Shown piece by piece: positions 36,011-43,694 of a stretch of DNA of 64,000 nt. The notes below the pieces were generated by a model. The model worked only from the letters and a program-made list of their open reading frames with translations, was not told where the DNA came from and did not search any database. The stretch is from Paenibacillus albidus. Lineage in GTDB: Bacteria; Bacillota; Bacilli; Paenibacillales; Paenibacillaceae. Each line of letters starts with the position of its first letter. The first letter of the stretch is position 1. Where the stretch lies: positions 1 through 64,000 of the forward strand of contig NZ_BMKR01000022.1 in assembly GCF_014644435.1 (NCBI RefSeq), read 5' to 3'. The translations under genes were made by a program, and so were the position numbers.

Positions 36011-36403
36011 GTGGACGGAATGAAACGCGGCGAATTGGCAAAACGGACCGGAATCAGTACAGCCACCATCCGTTATTATGAGGATCAGGGCATCCTGCCA
36101 GCCCCGAAGCGGGGGGAGAACGGGTACCGTGTGTACTCTGAGGATTATCTCGTCAAGATCAAGTTCATTCGGGATACCCAATCGCTCGGTTATTCGCTTA
36201 AAGAGATCCGGGAGGCGCTGCAGATGCTTGGCACGGACATGGTGATTGAAGACCTGAAGTCATTGGTGCGGAACAAGATTGTTGAAATTGAGGATAAAAT
36301 TCAATCCCTGCGCACTCTGCAAGCGATGCTGTCCGGTCTGCTGGAGACCCCGGAGACAGAAATCTCCAACTATATGTCGTCTTTCCGCAACTCCAACGCC
36401 TGA
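36011..36403 (+). CDS. MerR-family transcriptional regulator
   Basis: This 130-residue regulator has an N-terminal winged helix (RGELAKRTGISTATIRYYED, RRYS-like NGYRVYSEDY) and a dimerisation coiled coil (about 80-115). There is no C-terminal metal-binding Cys pattern, so it is not a MerR/CueR metal sensor; a small-molecule or stress signal is likely. The start is GTG at 36011 with GGAGG seven bases upstream. It probably controls its own operon through the palindrome at 34431-34450. Confidence 0.9.
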   Translation: MDGMKRGELAKRTGISTATIRYYEDQGILPAPKRGENGYRVYSEDYLVKIKFIRDTQSLGYSLKEIREALQMLGTDMVIEDLKSLVRNKIVEIEDKIQSLRTLQAMLSGLLETPETEISNYMSSFRNSNA

Positions 36404-36430
36404 TGTAAAGTTTCAATTTAAATGCACTCT

Positions 36431-36473
36431 TTGAATAACTAAATATTGTTTGCTATACTTCTACTGAAGTATA
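36431..36473 (+). promoter_or_regulatory. fabV promoter with overlapping inverted repeat
   Basis: TTGAAT (36431-36436), a 17-base spacer and TATACT (36454-36459) form a good sigma-A promoter. The -10 box is inside the inverted repeat TATACTTC-TACT-GAAGTATA (36454-36473), a typical repressor position. The half-sites GAAGTATA and TATACTTC also occur in the MerR palindrome at 34431-34450, in the opposite arrangement. Confidence 0.75.
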
Positions 36474-36508
36474 GGATTGTTTAAATATAAACTAAAGGGG
36501 ATTTACCT

Positions 36509-37699
36509 ATGATTATTCAGCCCAAAACCCGCGGCTTCATTTGTACAACCGCCCATCCGGAAGGATGCGCCAAACAAGTTGAGGAACAAGTTGACTACGT
36601 GAAAGCCCAACCGGCTATTAAAGGCCCCAAAAATGTGCTTGTTGTCGGAGCATCGACCGGATACGGGCTGGCTTCGCGGATTACCGCAGCTTTTGGGTCA
36701 GGCGCCAATACGGTCGGCGTTTTTTTTGACAAAGCTGCCGAAGGACAACGTACGGCAAGTGCAGGCTGGTACAACTCTGCAGCCTTTGAGCAAGAGGCTC
36801 AGGCCCAAGGACTGAAGTCATTCAGTATTGTCGGAGATGCCTTCTCGGATGGCATAAAGTCTGCAACCATAGAGCTGATCAAGGCTGAGCTTGGCACCGT
36901 TGATCTGGTAGTCTACAGTGTTGCTTCTCCACGCCGTACCCATCCGGTAACCGGGGAGACCTTCTCCTCCGTCATTAAGCCGGTAGGGGAAGCTTATACG
37001 AACAAAACCCTGAATTTCCATACGGGTGAAGTCTCTTTCACTACCATTGAGCCTGCCACAGAAGATGAAGTAACCCAAACTATCGCAGTCATGGGCGGGG
37101 AAGACTGGAGGTTGTGGATTCAACAGCTCTCGGAAGCCGGAGTGCTGGCACAGGGCGCCACAACCGTTGCTTACTCCTACATAGGTCCGGAAATCACTCA
37201 TGCGATCTACCGGGAAGGCACCATCGGCAAAGCCAAGAACCATTTGGAACAGACGGCTAAAGAGCTGCATGGGCTGCTTAGCCGAAATGGCGGACGTGCC
37301 TTTGTCTCTGTAAACAAAGCTTTGGTCACCCAATCCAGCTCGGCGATTCCGGTAGTTCCACTGTATATTTCCGCACTTTATCAAGTCATGAAGGAAAAAG
37401 GCCTTCATGAGAACTGCATTCAGCAAATCTACCGCCTTTTCTCGGAGCATTTATATCCGGCAGGCGAGTCTGCGCTGGATGGCAGCGCTCTGATCCGGAT
37501 TGATGATTGGGAGATGCGCGCAGATGTGCAGGAGGAGGTCATGAAGCGCTGGAGCGAACTGGAGACCGGCAATGTAACCGAGCTGGCCGATCTGGAAGGC
37601 TACCGTGAAGATTTCTTCCAGTTGTTCGGCTTCAAAACCGCAGGTGTGGATTATGAGGCGGATGTGGACCCGGCTGTAGCGATTCCTAATCAATCCTAA
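36509..37699 (+). CDS. fabV: enoyl-ACP/trans-2-enoyl-CoA reductase FabV
   Basis: This 396-residue NADH-dependent reductase of the FabV/TER family catalyses the last reduction of the fatty-acid elongation cycle (or of crotonyl-CoA); FabV homologues are insensitive to triclosan. Signatures: cofactor loop VVGASTGYGLASRITAAFG and active-site Tyr-x8-Lys in SYIGPEITHAIYREGTIGKAK. C-terminal FAD-like region (LFGFKTAGVDYEADVDP) as in the family. Monocistronic, between its own promoter and a strong terminator. Confidence 0.95.
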   Translation: MIIQPKTRGFICTTAHPEGCAKQVEEQVDYVKAQPAIKGPKNVLVVGASTGYGLASRITAAFGSGANTVGVFFDKAAEGQRTASAGWYNSAAFEQEAQAQGLKSFSIVGDAFSDGIKSATIELIKAELGTVDLVVYSVASPRRTHPVTGETFSSVIKPVGEAYTNKTLNFHTGEVSFTTIEPATEDEVTQTIAVMGGEDWRLWIQQLSEAGVLAQGATTVAYSYIGPEITHAIYREGTIGKAKNHLEQTAKELHGLLSRNGGRAFVSVNKALVTQSSSAIPVVPLYISALYQVMKEKGLHENCIQQIYRLFSEHLYPAGESALDGSALIRIDDWEMRADVQEEVMKRWSELETGNVTELADLEGYREDFFQLFGFKTAGVDYEADVDPAVAIPNQS

Positions 37700-37719
37700 C
37701 AAACGTTCATCATACAACA

Positions 37720-37768
37720 GAGGGTGCCCGCAAGCCAGTTCAGTTTGAACTGGCTGTCAGGCACCCTC
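37720..37768. terminator. bidirectional terminator between fabV and the flavoprotein gene
   Basis: An outer stem GAGGGTGCC/GGCACCCTC encloses an inner hairpin AGCCAGTTC/GAACTGGCT. ATTATT follows. It separates convergent genes. Confidence 0.8.
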
Positions 37769-37802
37769 ATTATTATGGGCCCGATTATGGTCCCGGAGTT
37801 AA

Positions 37803-38711
37803 TTATTGTCCTTTCCATTCCTCTTCGATCAAATCCGCATTGACCGCCATTGCAGCCTTGCTGCCTCCAGCAGCTGCCATAATCAGCTGCGAGGCCATCG
37901 TCTCCGCAGCATCTCCAGCCGCATACACCCCCGGAACCGAACTTCTTCCGAGTACATCTGTAACCACCCCGCCGGCTTCCGTCAGCTCACAGCCCAAATC
38001 TGCCCCAAAGGTCCCCTTGGGGATCAATTTCGGTATAATGAAACCTCCGGTTCTTTGAAGGCTTGTGCCATCCACAAATTGCAGTTCCTCCAATAAACCG
38101 TCGGTCCCCTTAAAAGCAGCAATGGGTTGTTCCATGATGCGGATGTTTGCGCGGCCCAGTTCCTGTTTCTGTTCCTCCGAAAAGACTTGGTGTCCGTTTG
38201 TGCAGACTACCAGATCTTTGCTCCAGTTGTACACGGTTTGGGCCATATGGAACGCACGCGGCTCTTCCGCAATCACAACCAGAGCCTGATCTCTCAGCTC
38301 CCAGCCATCACAGTAAGGACAATTGAACAGACTCTGCCCATAGAACTGCCGGAATCCGGCGATCTCCGGGAAACTTTCCTTGAAGCCGTAGGCCAGAATA
38401 ACCTTCTTTGTCCGGACGCTCCCGCCGGATTCTGTCACAACCTCAAACCCGCTGCCCACGCTGCGGATCGCCGCCACCCTATGCTGCCAATGTTCCACTG
38501 ACGGGTAACGCAGTACCTCTTCGTAAGCGATTCTGCGGAATTCTGCCGGTTTGACTCCATCCCTGGTCAGAAAACCATGCGACGCATGCGTCACCGCATT
38601 ACGTGGCTGGGCATCATCGAACAGTGCCACCTTCCGTCTTGCTCTGCCCAGTACCAGGGCAGCATTCAGGCCTGCCGGTCCGCCGCCGATAATACAACAA
38701 TCGTACATCAT
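37803..38711 (-). CDS. thioredoxin-reductase-like NAD(P)/FAD oxidoreductase
   Basis: This 302-residue two-dinucleotide-domain flavoprotein has an FAD motif CIIGGGPAGLNAALVLGRA. A CPYCDGWE motif (around 134) stands in the place of the thioredoxin-reductase redox disulfide, and the C-terminal FAD contact is GVYAAGDAAE. Proteins with CPYCDG are grouped with thioredoxin reductases but often reduce other partners. Start ATG (first of two) behind AGGAGG. It lies 77 bases downstream of the Rrf2 regulator on the same strand and may be under its control. Confidence 0.88.
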   Translation of the reverse strand: MMYDCCIIGGGPAGLNAALVLGRARRKVALFDDAQPRNAVTHASHGFLTRDGVKPAEFRRIAYEEVLRYPSVEHWQHRVAAIRSVGSGFEVVTESGGSVRTKKVILAYGFKESFPEIAGFRQFYGQSLFNCPYCDGWELRDQALVVIAEEPRAFHMAQTVYNWSKDLVVCTNGHQVFSEEQKQELGRANIRIMEQPIAAFKGTDGLLEELQFVDGTSLQRTGGFIIPKLIPKGTFGADLGCELTEAGGVVTDVLGRSSVPGVYAAGDAAETMASQLIMAAAGGSKAAMAVNADLIEEEWKGQ

Positions 38712-38788
38712 TTTAGTTAACCTCCTCCATTATAATCAAAGACTTTAAAGACTAACTATGTCTGTGATTTGTCCGAAAAAAACTATGG

Positions 38789-39190
38789 CTATTGGGCCAC
38801 AGTAAATTTCTCGGCCAGTGCGCTGAGCTTAGTATCCTTCAGATGCTGCTCCATCATGCCTTCGGCCTGCACCATCACCTGCTGAATCAGACATTCGGGT
38901 CCGTGATTGAGCGAACATTCAAATAAGGATGCTGTTCCCTCTATAGCGTGAATAACATCGAGAAACGAGATGTCATCCTGATTCCGCTTAAGACGGTATC
39001 CTCCATTGGCTCCGGAAGCCGATTCAATCATCCCGGCCTTGACGAGTTTGGTGAGAATTTTGGACAGATACGTAGGTGACACGGATTGCTTGTCTGCCAG
39101 CTGCTGTACCCCAACCGGCTTATCGGGCGATACAGCAATTAGGTACAGCATCGTATGCAGTGCATAATTGGTTGCTTTGGAATACTTCAT
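38789..39190 (-). CDS. Rrf2-family transcriptional regulator
   Basis: This 133-residue Rrf2-type winged-helix regulator (MKYSKATNYALHTMLYL at the N-terminus, SPTYLSKILTKLVKAGMI recognition region) has Cys in the signal loop (LFECSLNHGPECLIQQ). Two or three Cys there, with spacing different from IscR, fit an Fe-S, NO or thiol signal. The ATG at 39190 follows GAGGTGG; the open frame upstream of it is spurious. The adjacent flavoprotein gene is a likely target. Confidence 0.9.
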   Translation of the reverse strand: MKYSKATNYALHTMLYLIAVSPDKPVGVQQLADKQSVSPTYLSKILTKLVKAGMIESASGANGGYRLKRNQDDISFLDVIHAIEGTASLFECSLNHGPECLIQQVMVQAEGMMEQHLKDTKLSALAEKFTVAQ

Positions 39191-39352
39191 AGTCCACCTC
39201 GATTCCAGACTTTGTGAGTCTATAATAGTTCTAATAATACCGATTGTCAAGCTGTACTCCGCTACGATCAGCAGAAATTGCCTTGGATTAAGGCTTTGTG
39301 CTATTGTTTGGGGATACACGGGTCAACCTATATTTGAAGGAGTGAATTCATC

Positions 39353-40273
39353 TTGGTGAAGAGAATAAGTGTAGCGAGCGGAATATTGGACGTCTCACAG
39401 ATTTCCCTCGGCTGTATGCGCATTGCAGAGTTGTCTGCTCAGGAAGCTGATCTCCACATCAATAAAGCCCTGGAGGCCGGGATCGACTTTTTTGACCACG
39501 CCGATATTTATGCCGACGGCCGGGCGGAGGAAGTCTTCGCCGAGGTGCTGAACCAGAATCCGGGGATGCGGAGCAAGCTGATGATCCAGAGCAAATGCGG
39601 GATACGCCAGGGTTATTTCGACTTCTCCAAGGAGCATATTCTGCAGTCGGTGGAAGGCAGCCTCAAACGCCTGAAGACCGATTATCTCGACGTCTTGCTG
39701 CTGCACCGCCCGGACACCTTGTTCGAACCGGAAGAAGTTGCTGAAGCTTTTGACATTCTGGAGCAAAAAGGAATGGTCAAGCATTTTGGCGTCAGCAACC
39801 AGAATCCGCTGCAGATTGAGCTGCTTAAGAAAAAGGTTCAACAGCCGCTCCTGTTCAACCAGCTGCAGCTGAGCATTATGGTCACTGGCATGATCGACGC
39901 CGGGTTCAATGTCAACATGACCAACCCCGCATCTGTTGTTCATGACAACGGAATTCTGGAATACAGCCGCCTCCATGATATGACCATTCAGCCCTGGTCG
40001 CCTTTCCAATACGGATTTTTTGAGGGCGTATTTCTGGACAATGACAAGTTTCCTGAACTGAACCGGGTCATTGACCGGCTGGCAGAGGAAAAAGGGGTGG
40101 CCAATACGGCCATTGCCATTGCCTGGATTCTCAGACATCCGGCCACCATGCAGCCGATCGTTGGTACAACCAACACGCAGCGCTTGCTGGATATGGCCAA
40201 AGCTTCGGAGATTACCCTCACCCGCCAGGAGTGGTATGAGATCTACCGGGCTGCCGGCAATAAGCTCCCTTAA
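39353..40273 (+). CDS. aldo/keto reductase
   Basis: This 306-residue NADPH-dependent oxidoreductase of the AKR superfamily (YdhF-like) has the catalytic tetrad readable as Asp and Tyr in DFFDHADIYADGRAEE, Lys in LMIQSKCGI and His in DVLLLHRPD. The NADPH-binding end (QPIVGTTNTQRL) is present. Start TTG at 39353 (or GTG at 39356) behind AAGGAG. Substrate unknown. Confidence 0.92.
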   Translation: MVKRISVASGILDVSQISLGCMRIAELSAQEADLHINKALEAGIDFFDHADIYADGRAEEVFAEVLNQNPGMRSKLMIQSKCGIRQGYFDFSKEHILQSVEGSLKRLKTDYLDVLLLHRPDTLFEPEEVAEAFDILEQKGMVKHFGVSNQNPLQIELLKKKVQQPLLFNQLQLSIMVTGMIDAGFNVNMTNPASVVHDNGILEYSRLHDMTIQPWSPFQYGFFEGVFLDNDKFPELNRVIDRLAEEKGVANTAIAIAWILRHPATMQPIVGTTNTQRLLDMAKASEITLTRQEWYEIYRAAGNKLP

Positions 40274-40319
40274 ACGCCTGGCCTTCGTCAATCCCTGCAA
40301 TTTGTTCTTAAACAGCACA

Positions 40320-40352
40320 CAGCCGGGCTTCGCAAAATTGGAGGCCCGGCTG
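40320..40352 (+). terminator. terminator after the aldo/keto reductase gene
   Basis: CAGCCGGGC and GCCCGGCTG form a perfect nine-base-pair stem followed by TTTATTATTT. The next gene converges on it. Confidence 0.8.
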
Positions 40353-40393
40353 TTTATTATTTCTGGAAAGCCTTCAACTCTTCAACGCTTCAC

Positions 40394-40915
40394 TCACTTC
40401 TCCAGTTCGGCTTCCTTTTGCTCCAGGAGTTCTGCATATTCCTCTTTATATTGGTTCAACTTACTTTTCAGGTCTGTGTTATCGGGATCGGCTTTCAAAG
40501 CACTGCTGGTAGTGAGGATACTGTCAACTACAGTATCTATTTTGTTGTCAATGGCATTGATTTTGGTTCGGGTCACCGTAGAACCGGACTCCGGTGTGAA
40601 GACGGGAACAGGAGCAATCACGGCATTTCCGCCTTTATCGGCTGACTTCCCTGGGGAAACCGTGCTTTTTTCGTTCAGGCTGATATTTCTGCCCGCTACC
40701 GATACATTGTAGCCCGCCAGCTCTCCGATGGCACGCACCGGCGCATAGCTTTTTCCATCAATGACAATAGCCGAGTCGGCCAGCTTTTTTCCGTACACAG
40801 TTAAAGTATACTCCGCTTGTATTTTCTTACCAACCAGTGATGAAGAGGATCCGAGTGCCTGCGCACTTACCATAAGAAGCGCACCGGCAATAAACCCGGC
40901 TGTCATCTTTTTCAT
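40394..40915 (-). CDS. secreted stalk-domain (copper amine oxidase N-like) protein
   Basis: This 173-residue protein has a signal peptide (TAGFIAGALLMVSAQALG). A short copper-amine-oxidase-N-like module (VIDGKSYAPVRAIGELAGYNVSV) of the kind common in Paenibacillus surface proteins follows, then a Pro/Ser linker and a C-terminal coiled coil (about 140-173, QYKEEYAELLEQKEAELEK). The ATG at 40915 has GGGGAG upstream. Function unknown; probably cell-envelope-associated. Confidence 0.8.
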   Translation of the reverse strand: MKKMTAGFIAGALLMVSAQALGSSSSLVGKKIQAEYTLTVYGKKLADSAIVIDGKSYAPVRAIGELAGYNVSVAGRNISLNEKSTVSPGKSADKGGNAVIAPVPVFTPESGSTVTRTKINAIDNKIDTVVDSILTTSSALKADPDNTDLKSKLNQYKEEYAELLEQKEAELEK

Positions 40916-41023
40916 ACGAACACTCACTCCCCGTAAAATGCTATATTCATAGTTTAACATTTTACGGACTCCTATGGGAAATACACGAAAGATTTGACTC
41001 CTCAGATCAGCGGCCGTTAGCGG

Positions 41024-41207
41024 TTCTAATGTATTTAGTGCAGCACGATTGACCTGGGATGGCTTGAATGTCGATTCTGATGTATTTTGTGCAGTATAAA
41101 TTTAGAAAATTGCTGTTTTTCGCCCTTTTCCGCCGTTCCTGATGCATCAAATACAGTCAAATCGAAGAAAAGCCAGGTTTACCCGCATTCCGATGTACAA
41201 AATGCAG
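41024..41207. repeat. four spaced copies of a TTCTGATGTATTTTGTGCAG-like element
   Basis: Copies at 41024-41043, 41075-41094, 41136-41156 and 41188-41207 start with TTC-(C)TGATG or a near variant and end with GTGCAG, TACAG or TGCAG. The intervals are 51, 61 and 52 bases. The middle is TATTTTG in two copies and (C)AAAA/CAAAT in the others. No protein frame spans them. Confidence 0.65.
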
Positions 41208-41217
41208 CCAAACCCTC

Positions 41218-41265
41218 TTTCCTTCTTTCCTTCTTTCCCTCTTTCCCTCTTTCCCTCTTTCCCTC
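41218..41265. repeat. tandem octamer repeat (TTTCCTTC/TTTCCCTC, six units)
   Basis: Two TTTCCTTC units are followed by four TTTCCCTC units in perfect succession. Such arrays change length by slippage. It lies between genes, about 105 bases past the ilvB stop codon. Confidence 0.9.
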
Positions 41266-41372
41266 GTCTAACTTGATACTCCGGCTACCTCTCGACCAGA
41301 AAAAGATTTCGGGTTCTGCGTAGGTTCCGGCCAGCTTAAGACATTAAGACTGGTGAAGTGTGAAGCACTATA

Positions 41373-43058
41373 CTAGCCTTCTATCAGATCCAGGTTGCCG
41401 GCACCGGGAGGAACAATCGGATAGACGTTCGTCTCTTCCAGCACACTGAATTCCATAATCGCCGGGCCCGGGGTACGCAAGGCCTGCGCCAGGATCTCTG
41501 CGGCTTCCTGTATAGTTTCGGCATGATATCCCTGAGCTCCGAAGGACTTTGCCAAGGCTGCAAAATCGGGCGAACTGATGCGCACCGCAGAATAGCGGTT
41601 GTTGAGGAACATCTGCTGCCATTGCCGCACCATCCCCAGGTAGCCGTTCTTGAGAATCGCTACCTTAACATTCAGCCCCAGGTCAACGGCGGTCATTATT
41701 TCCTGCATATTCATCTGAAAGCTTCCGTCTCCGCTGATACATAACACCTGCCGTTCCGGAAAGGCCACAGCCGCACCGATCGCCGCAGGGAACCCATAGC
41801 CCATGGTTCCCAAACCGCCGGAGGTCAGCAGGGTGCGCGGCTTGGAGAAGTAATAATGATGGGCTGTCCAGATCTGGTGCTGTCCAACATCAGTTGTAAT
41901 GATGGTATCCTCTGCCGTAGCCTGATCGATGCAGCGGATAACCTCCTGGGGCGTCATTTGCCCGGCGGCAGTTTTGGGGTCAGGCAGCAAAGGATGTCTG
42001 CTCCACCCGGAAATTTGCTCCTGCCACTCCGGATGGCGCATCTCCGTCAACTGTGCCAGCAGTCCCTCGAGCACATCGGCAACCGGGCCGCAAAGCGCCA
42101 GATCAATGCCGATATTTTTGCCGAATTCGGCCTCCTCCAGATCCACCTGAATCTTGTAGGAGTCCGGCGAGAAGGCCCGGCGCTGTCCGGTGACCCGGTC
42201 GCTGAAACGCACCCCCAGGCAGATCAGCAGATCCGCAGCCTGCACCGCCCGGTTCGCTGCTGCGGTTCCGTGCATCCCTACCATGCCAAGCTGCAGCGGA
42301 TGCCGGGACGGGAAGGCACCGATGCCCATCAGGGTGGTTGCCACCGGCAGATCGCAGCGCACGGCGATCTCCTGCAGCAGGGCCGGACTGTTGCCGGCTA
42401 CACAACCTCCACCTACCAGCAGCAGAGGTTTGCGGGCCTGCCGCAGCCTGTGTGCAACCTCCCCCAGTTCTGCAGAGCTGATGTTCCACTCCGCCCGGTA
42501 CCCGCGGATTTGCACAGGGGCTCCCGGCATCAAAGGTGTATAGCTGACCGGTGTCCGGTCGGTCATCACATTTTTGGGCAGATCAATCAGTACAGGGCCC
42601 GGGCGGCCGGAAGCCGCAAGATGAAAGGCCTCCTGAATAATCCGCGGCAGCTCCGCTTTGTTCATTACTATGTAATTATGTTTGGTGACCGACAGGGTCA
42701 TGCCAAAGATGTCTACCTCCTGAAAGCTGTCCAGTCCAATCATGTCGGTGGGGACCTGTCCGGTCAGGACCACCATCGGCACCGAATCCATAAATGCTGT
42801 AGCAATGCCCGTGATTGCATTGGTTGCTCCGGGACCGCTGGTCACGAGCGACACCCCTACGCGTCCTGTCGATCTTGCGTAACCGTCAGCCGCATGGACC
42901 GCTGCCTGCTCATGGCGGACGAGAATATGCTGTATGCTCCCGCAATCAAACAACGCGTCATACACCGGCAGCACCGCTCCTCCGGGATAACCAAAAATAG
43001 TATCCACTTCCTGTTCCAGCAATAGCTGAATCAGCAACTCCGCTCCTGTCATTCCCAA
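41373..43058 (-). CDS. ilvB: acetolactate synthase, large (catalytic) subunit
   Basis: This 561-residue thiamine-diphosphate enzyme condenses two pyruvates to acetolactate, or pyruvate with 2-ketobutyrate. The catalytic Glu lies in LVRHEQAAVHAADGYAR and the ThDP/Mg motif in SGDGSFQMNMQEI. GVRFSDRVTG matches the FAD-binding RFDDR element of anabolic enzymes. There is no ilvN or ilvC beside it. The start is TTG at 43058 or ATG at 43052, both behind AAGGAG. The FNR-like site upstream suggests induction at low oxygen, which would suit a fermentative, acetoin-type role. Confidence 0.92.
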   Translation of the reverse strand: MGMTGAELLIQLLLEQEVDTIFGYPGGAVLPVYDALFDCGSIQHILVRHEQAAVHAADGYARSTGRVGVSLVTSGPGATNAITGIATAFMDSVPMVVLTGQVPTDMIGLDSFQEVDIFGMTLSVTKHNYIVMNKAELPRIIQEAFHLAASGRPGPVLIDLPKNVMTDRTPVSYTPLMPGAPVQIRGYRAEWNISSAELGEVAHRLRQARKPLLLVGGGCVAGNSPALLQEIAVRCDLPVATTLMGIGAFPSRHPLQLGMVGMHGTAAANRAVQAADLLICLGVRFSDRVTGQRRAFSPDSYKIQVDLEEAEFGKNIGIDLALCGPVADVLEGLLAQLTEMRHPEWQEQISGWSRHPLLPDPKTAAGQMTPQEVIRCIDQATAEDTIITTDVGQHQIWTAHHYYFSKPRTLLTSGGLGTMGYGFPAAIGAAVAFPERQVLCISGDGSFQMNMQEIMTAVDLGLNVKVAILKNGYLGMVRQWQQMFLNNRYSAVRISSPDFAALAKSFGAQGYHAETIQEAAEILAQALRTPGPAIMEFSVLEETNVYPIVPPGAGNLDLIEG

Positions 43059-43100
43059 TCCGCTCCTTATCCTCTTCTAGTCTGAATGAGCCTTTGGGAC

Positions 43101-43144
43101 AGTATAGATGGATCAGGCGGTACACCTGTGTGACCGCAGTCACT
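43101..43144 (-). promoter_or_regulatory. ilvB promoter with FNR/CRP-type site
   Basis: TGTGA-CCGCAG-TCACT (43129-43144) matches the Firmicute FNR consensus. On the minus strand a TATACT -10 box (43106-43101) follows; the centre-to-centre distance is 33 bases. That puts the site at about -42 from the expected start of transcription, the class II activator position. Confidence 0.75.
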
Positions 43145-43179
43145 TGTATTTTGACAGTCTTTGAGAGAAGCCCCCCGTC

Positions 43180-43545
43180 TTACCTACTCAGTGAACGCTC
43201 CAGAACCCGCATTAGAACCCATGCATGATTATGTTCTTCGTCCCTGGCGGCATACACCAGTGTAAGCGGGCCTGATTCCAGATAAGCTTTCAGGCGCTCC
43301 AGCTGTACCTTGGCTTGTCCAACCTTCAACTCTTCTTCGTAGCGTCCGGCGAATTCCGCGAAACGTTCAGGTCTGTGTCCGAACCATTTTCGCAGGTCAG
43401 CACCGGGGGCCACCTCCTTCATCCATTCCGACACCTGGGCTTCTTCCTTACGGACGCCGCGCGGCCACAGGCGGTCAACCAGTATCCGCCGCCCATCCGC
43501 AGGTTCGGCCTGCTCATAGATCCGTTTTATTTGCAGCATTGGCAC
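43180..43545 (-). CDS. DUF488-family (YeaO-like) protein
   Basis: This 121-residue protein has the family motifs RILVDRLWPRGVRKEEAQ and WMKEVAPGADLRKWFGHRP. The biochemical role is unknown. The GTG at 43545 follows AGGAG closely; the ATG at 43539 is also possible. It precedes ilvB on the same strand, but ilvB has its own promoter. Confidence 0.88.
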   Translation of the reverse strand: MPMLQIKRIYEQAEPADGRRILVDRLWPRGVRKEEAQVSEWMKEVAPGADLRKWFGHRPERFAEFAGRYEEELKVGQAKVQLERLKAYLESGPLTLVYAARDEEHNHAWVLMRVLERSLSR

Positions 43546-43694
43546 ATCAGCTCCTTAGAATAGGAAACTCCCGGTAAACCTTCGGCTTCCCGAAATAAAG
43601 ACTTTTCAAAATTTGATTTCAATCCTCTTTTTTCAACTCCGGAAGGGATAGAATCAAGTTGTTCCCAAATCAACATTACGCAGGAGGTTATTAT

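Larger units (their letters stand above)
40961..41372. other. intergenic region made of short repeats
   Basis: About 410 bases without a gene. It contains four spaced copies of a 20-base element (41024-41207) and an eight-base tandem repeat (41218-41265). Confidence 0.5.

Noticed and set aside
41024..41207. Possible CRISPR array
   Set aside because: The repeats are short and imperfect, the intervals unequal, and no cas genes are present.
41856..43025. 389-codon plus-strand frame inside ilvB
   Set aside because: It is antisense to ilvB and rich in Arg/His/Gln, as expected from the reverse of a GC-rich gene.
43560..43694. FNR site upstream of the flavodiiron operon
   Set aside because: TTTGATTTCAATC and similar stretches are present, but nothing matches TGTGA-N6-TCACA at a -10 box, so autoregulation is not supported.
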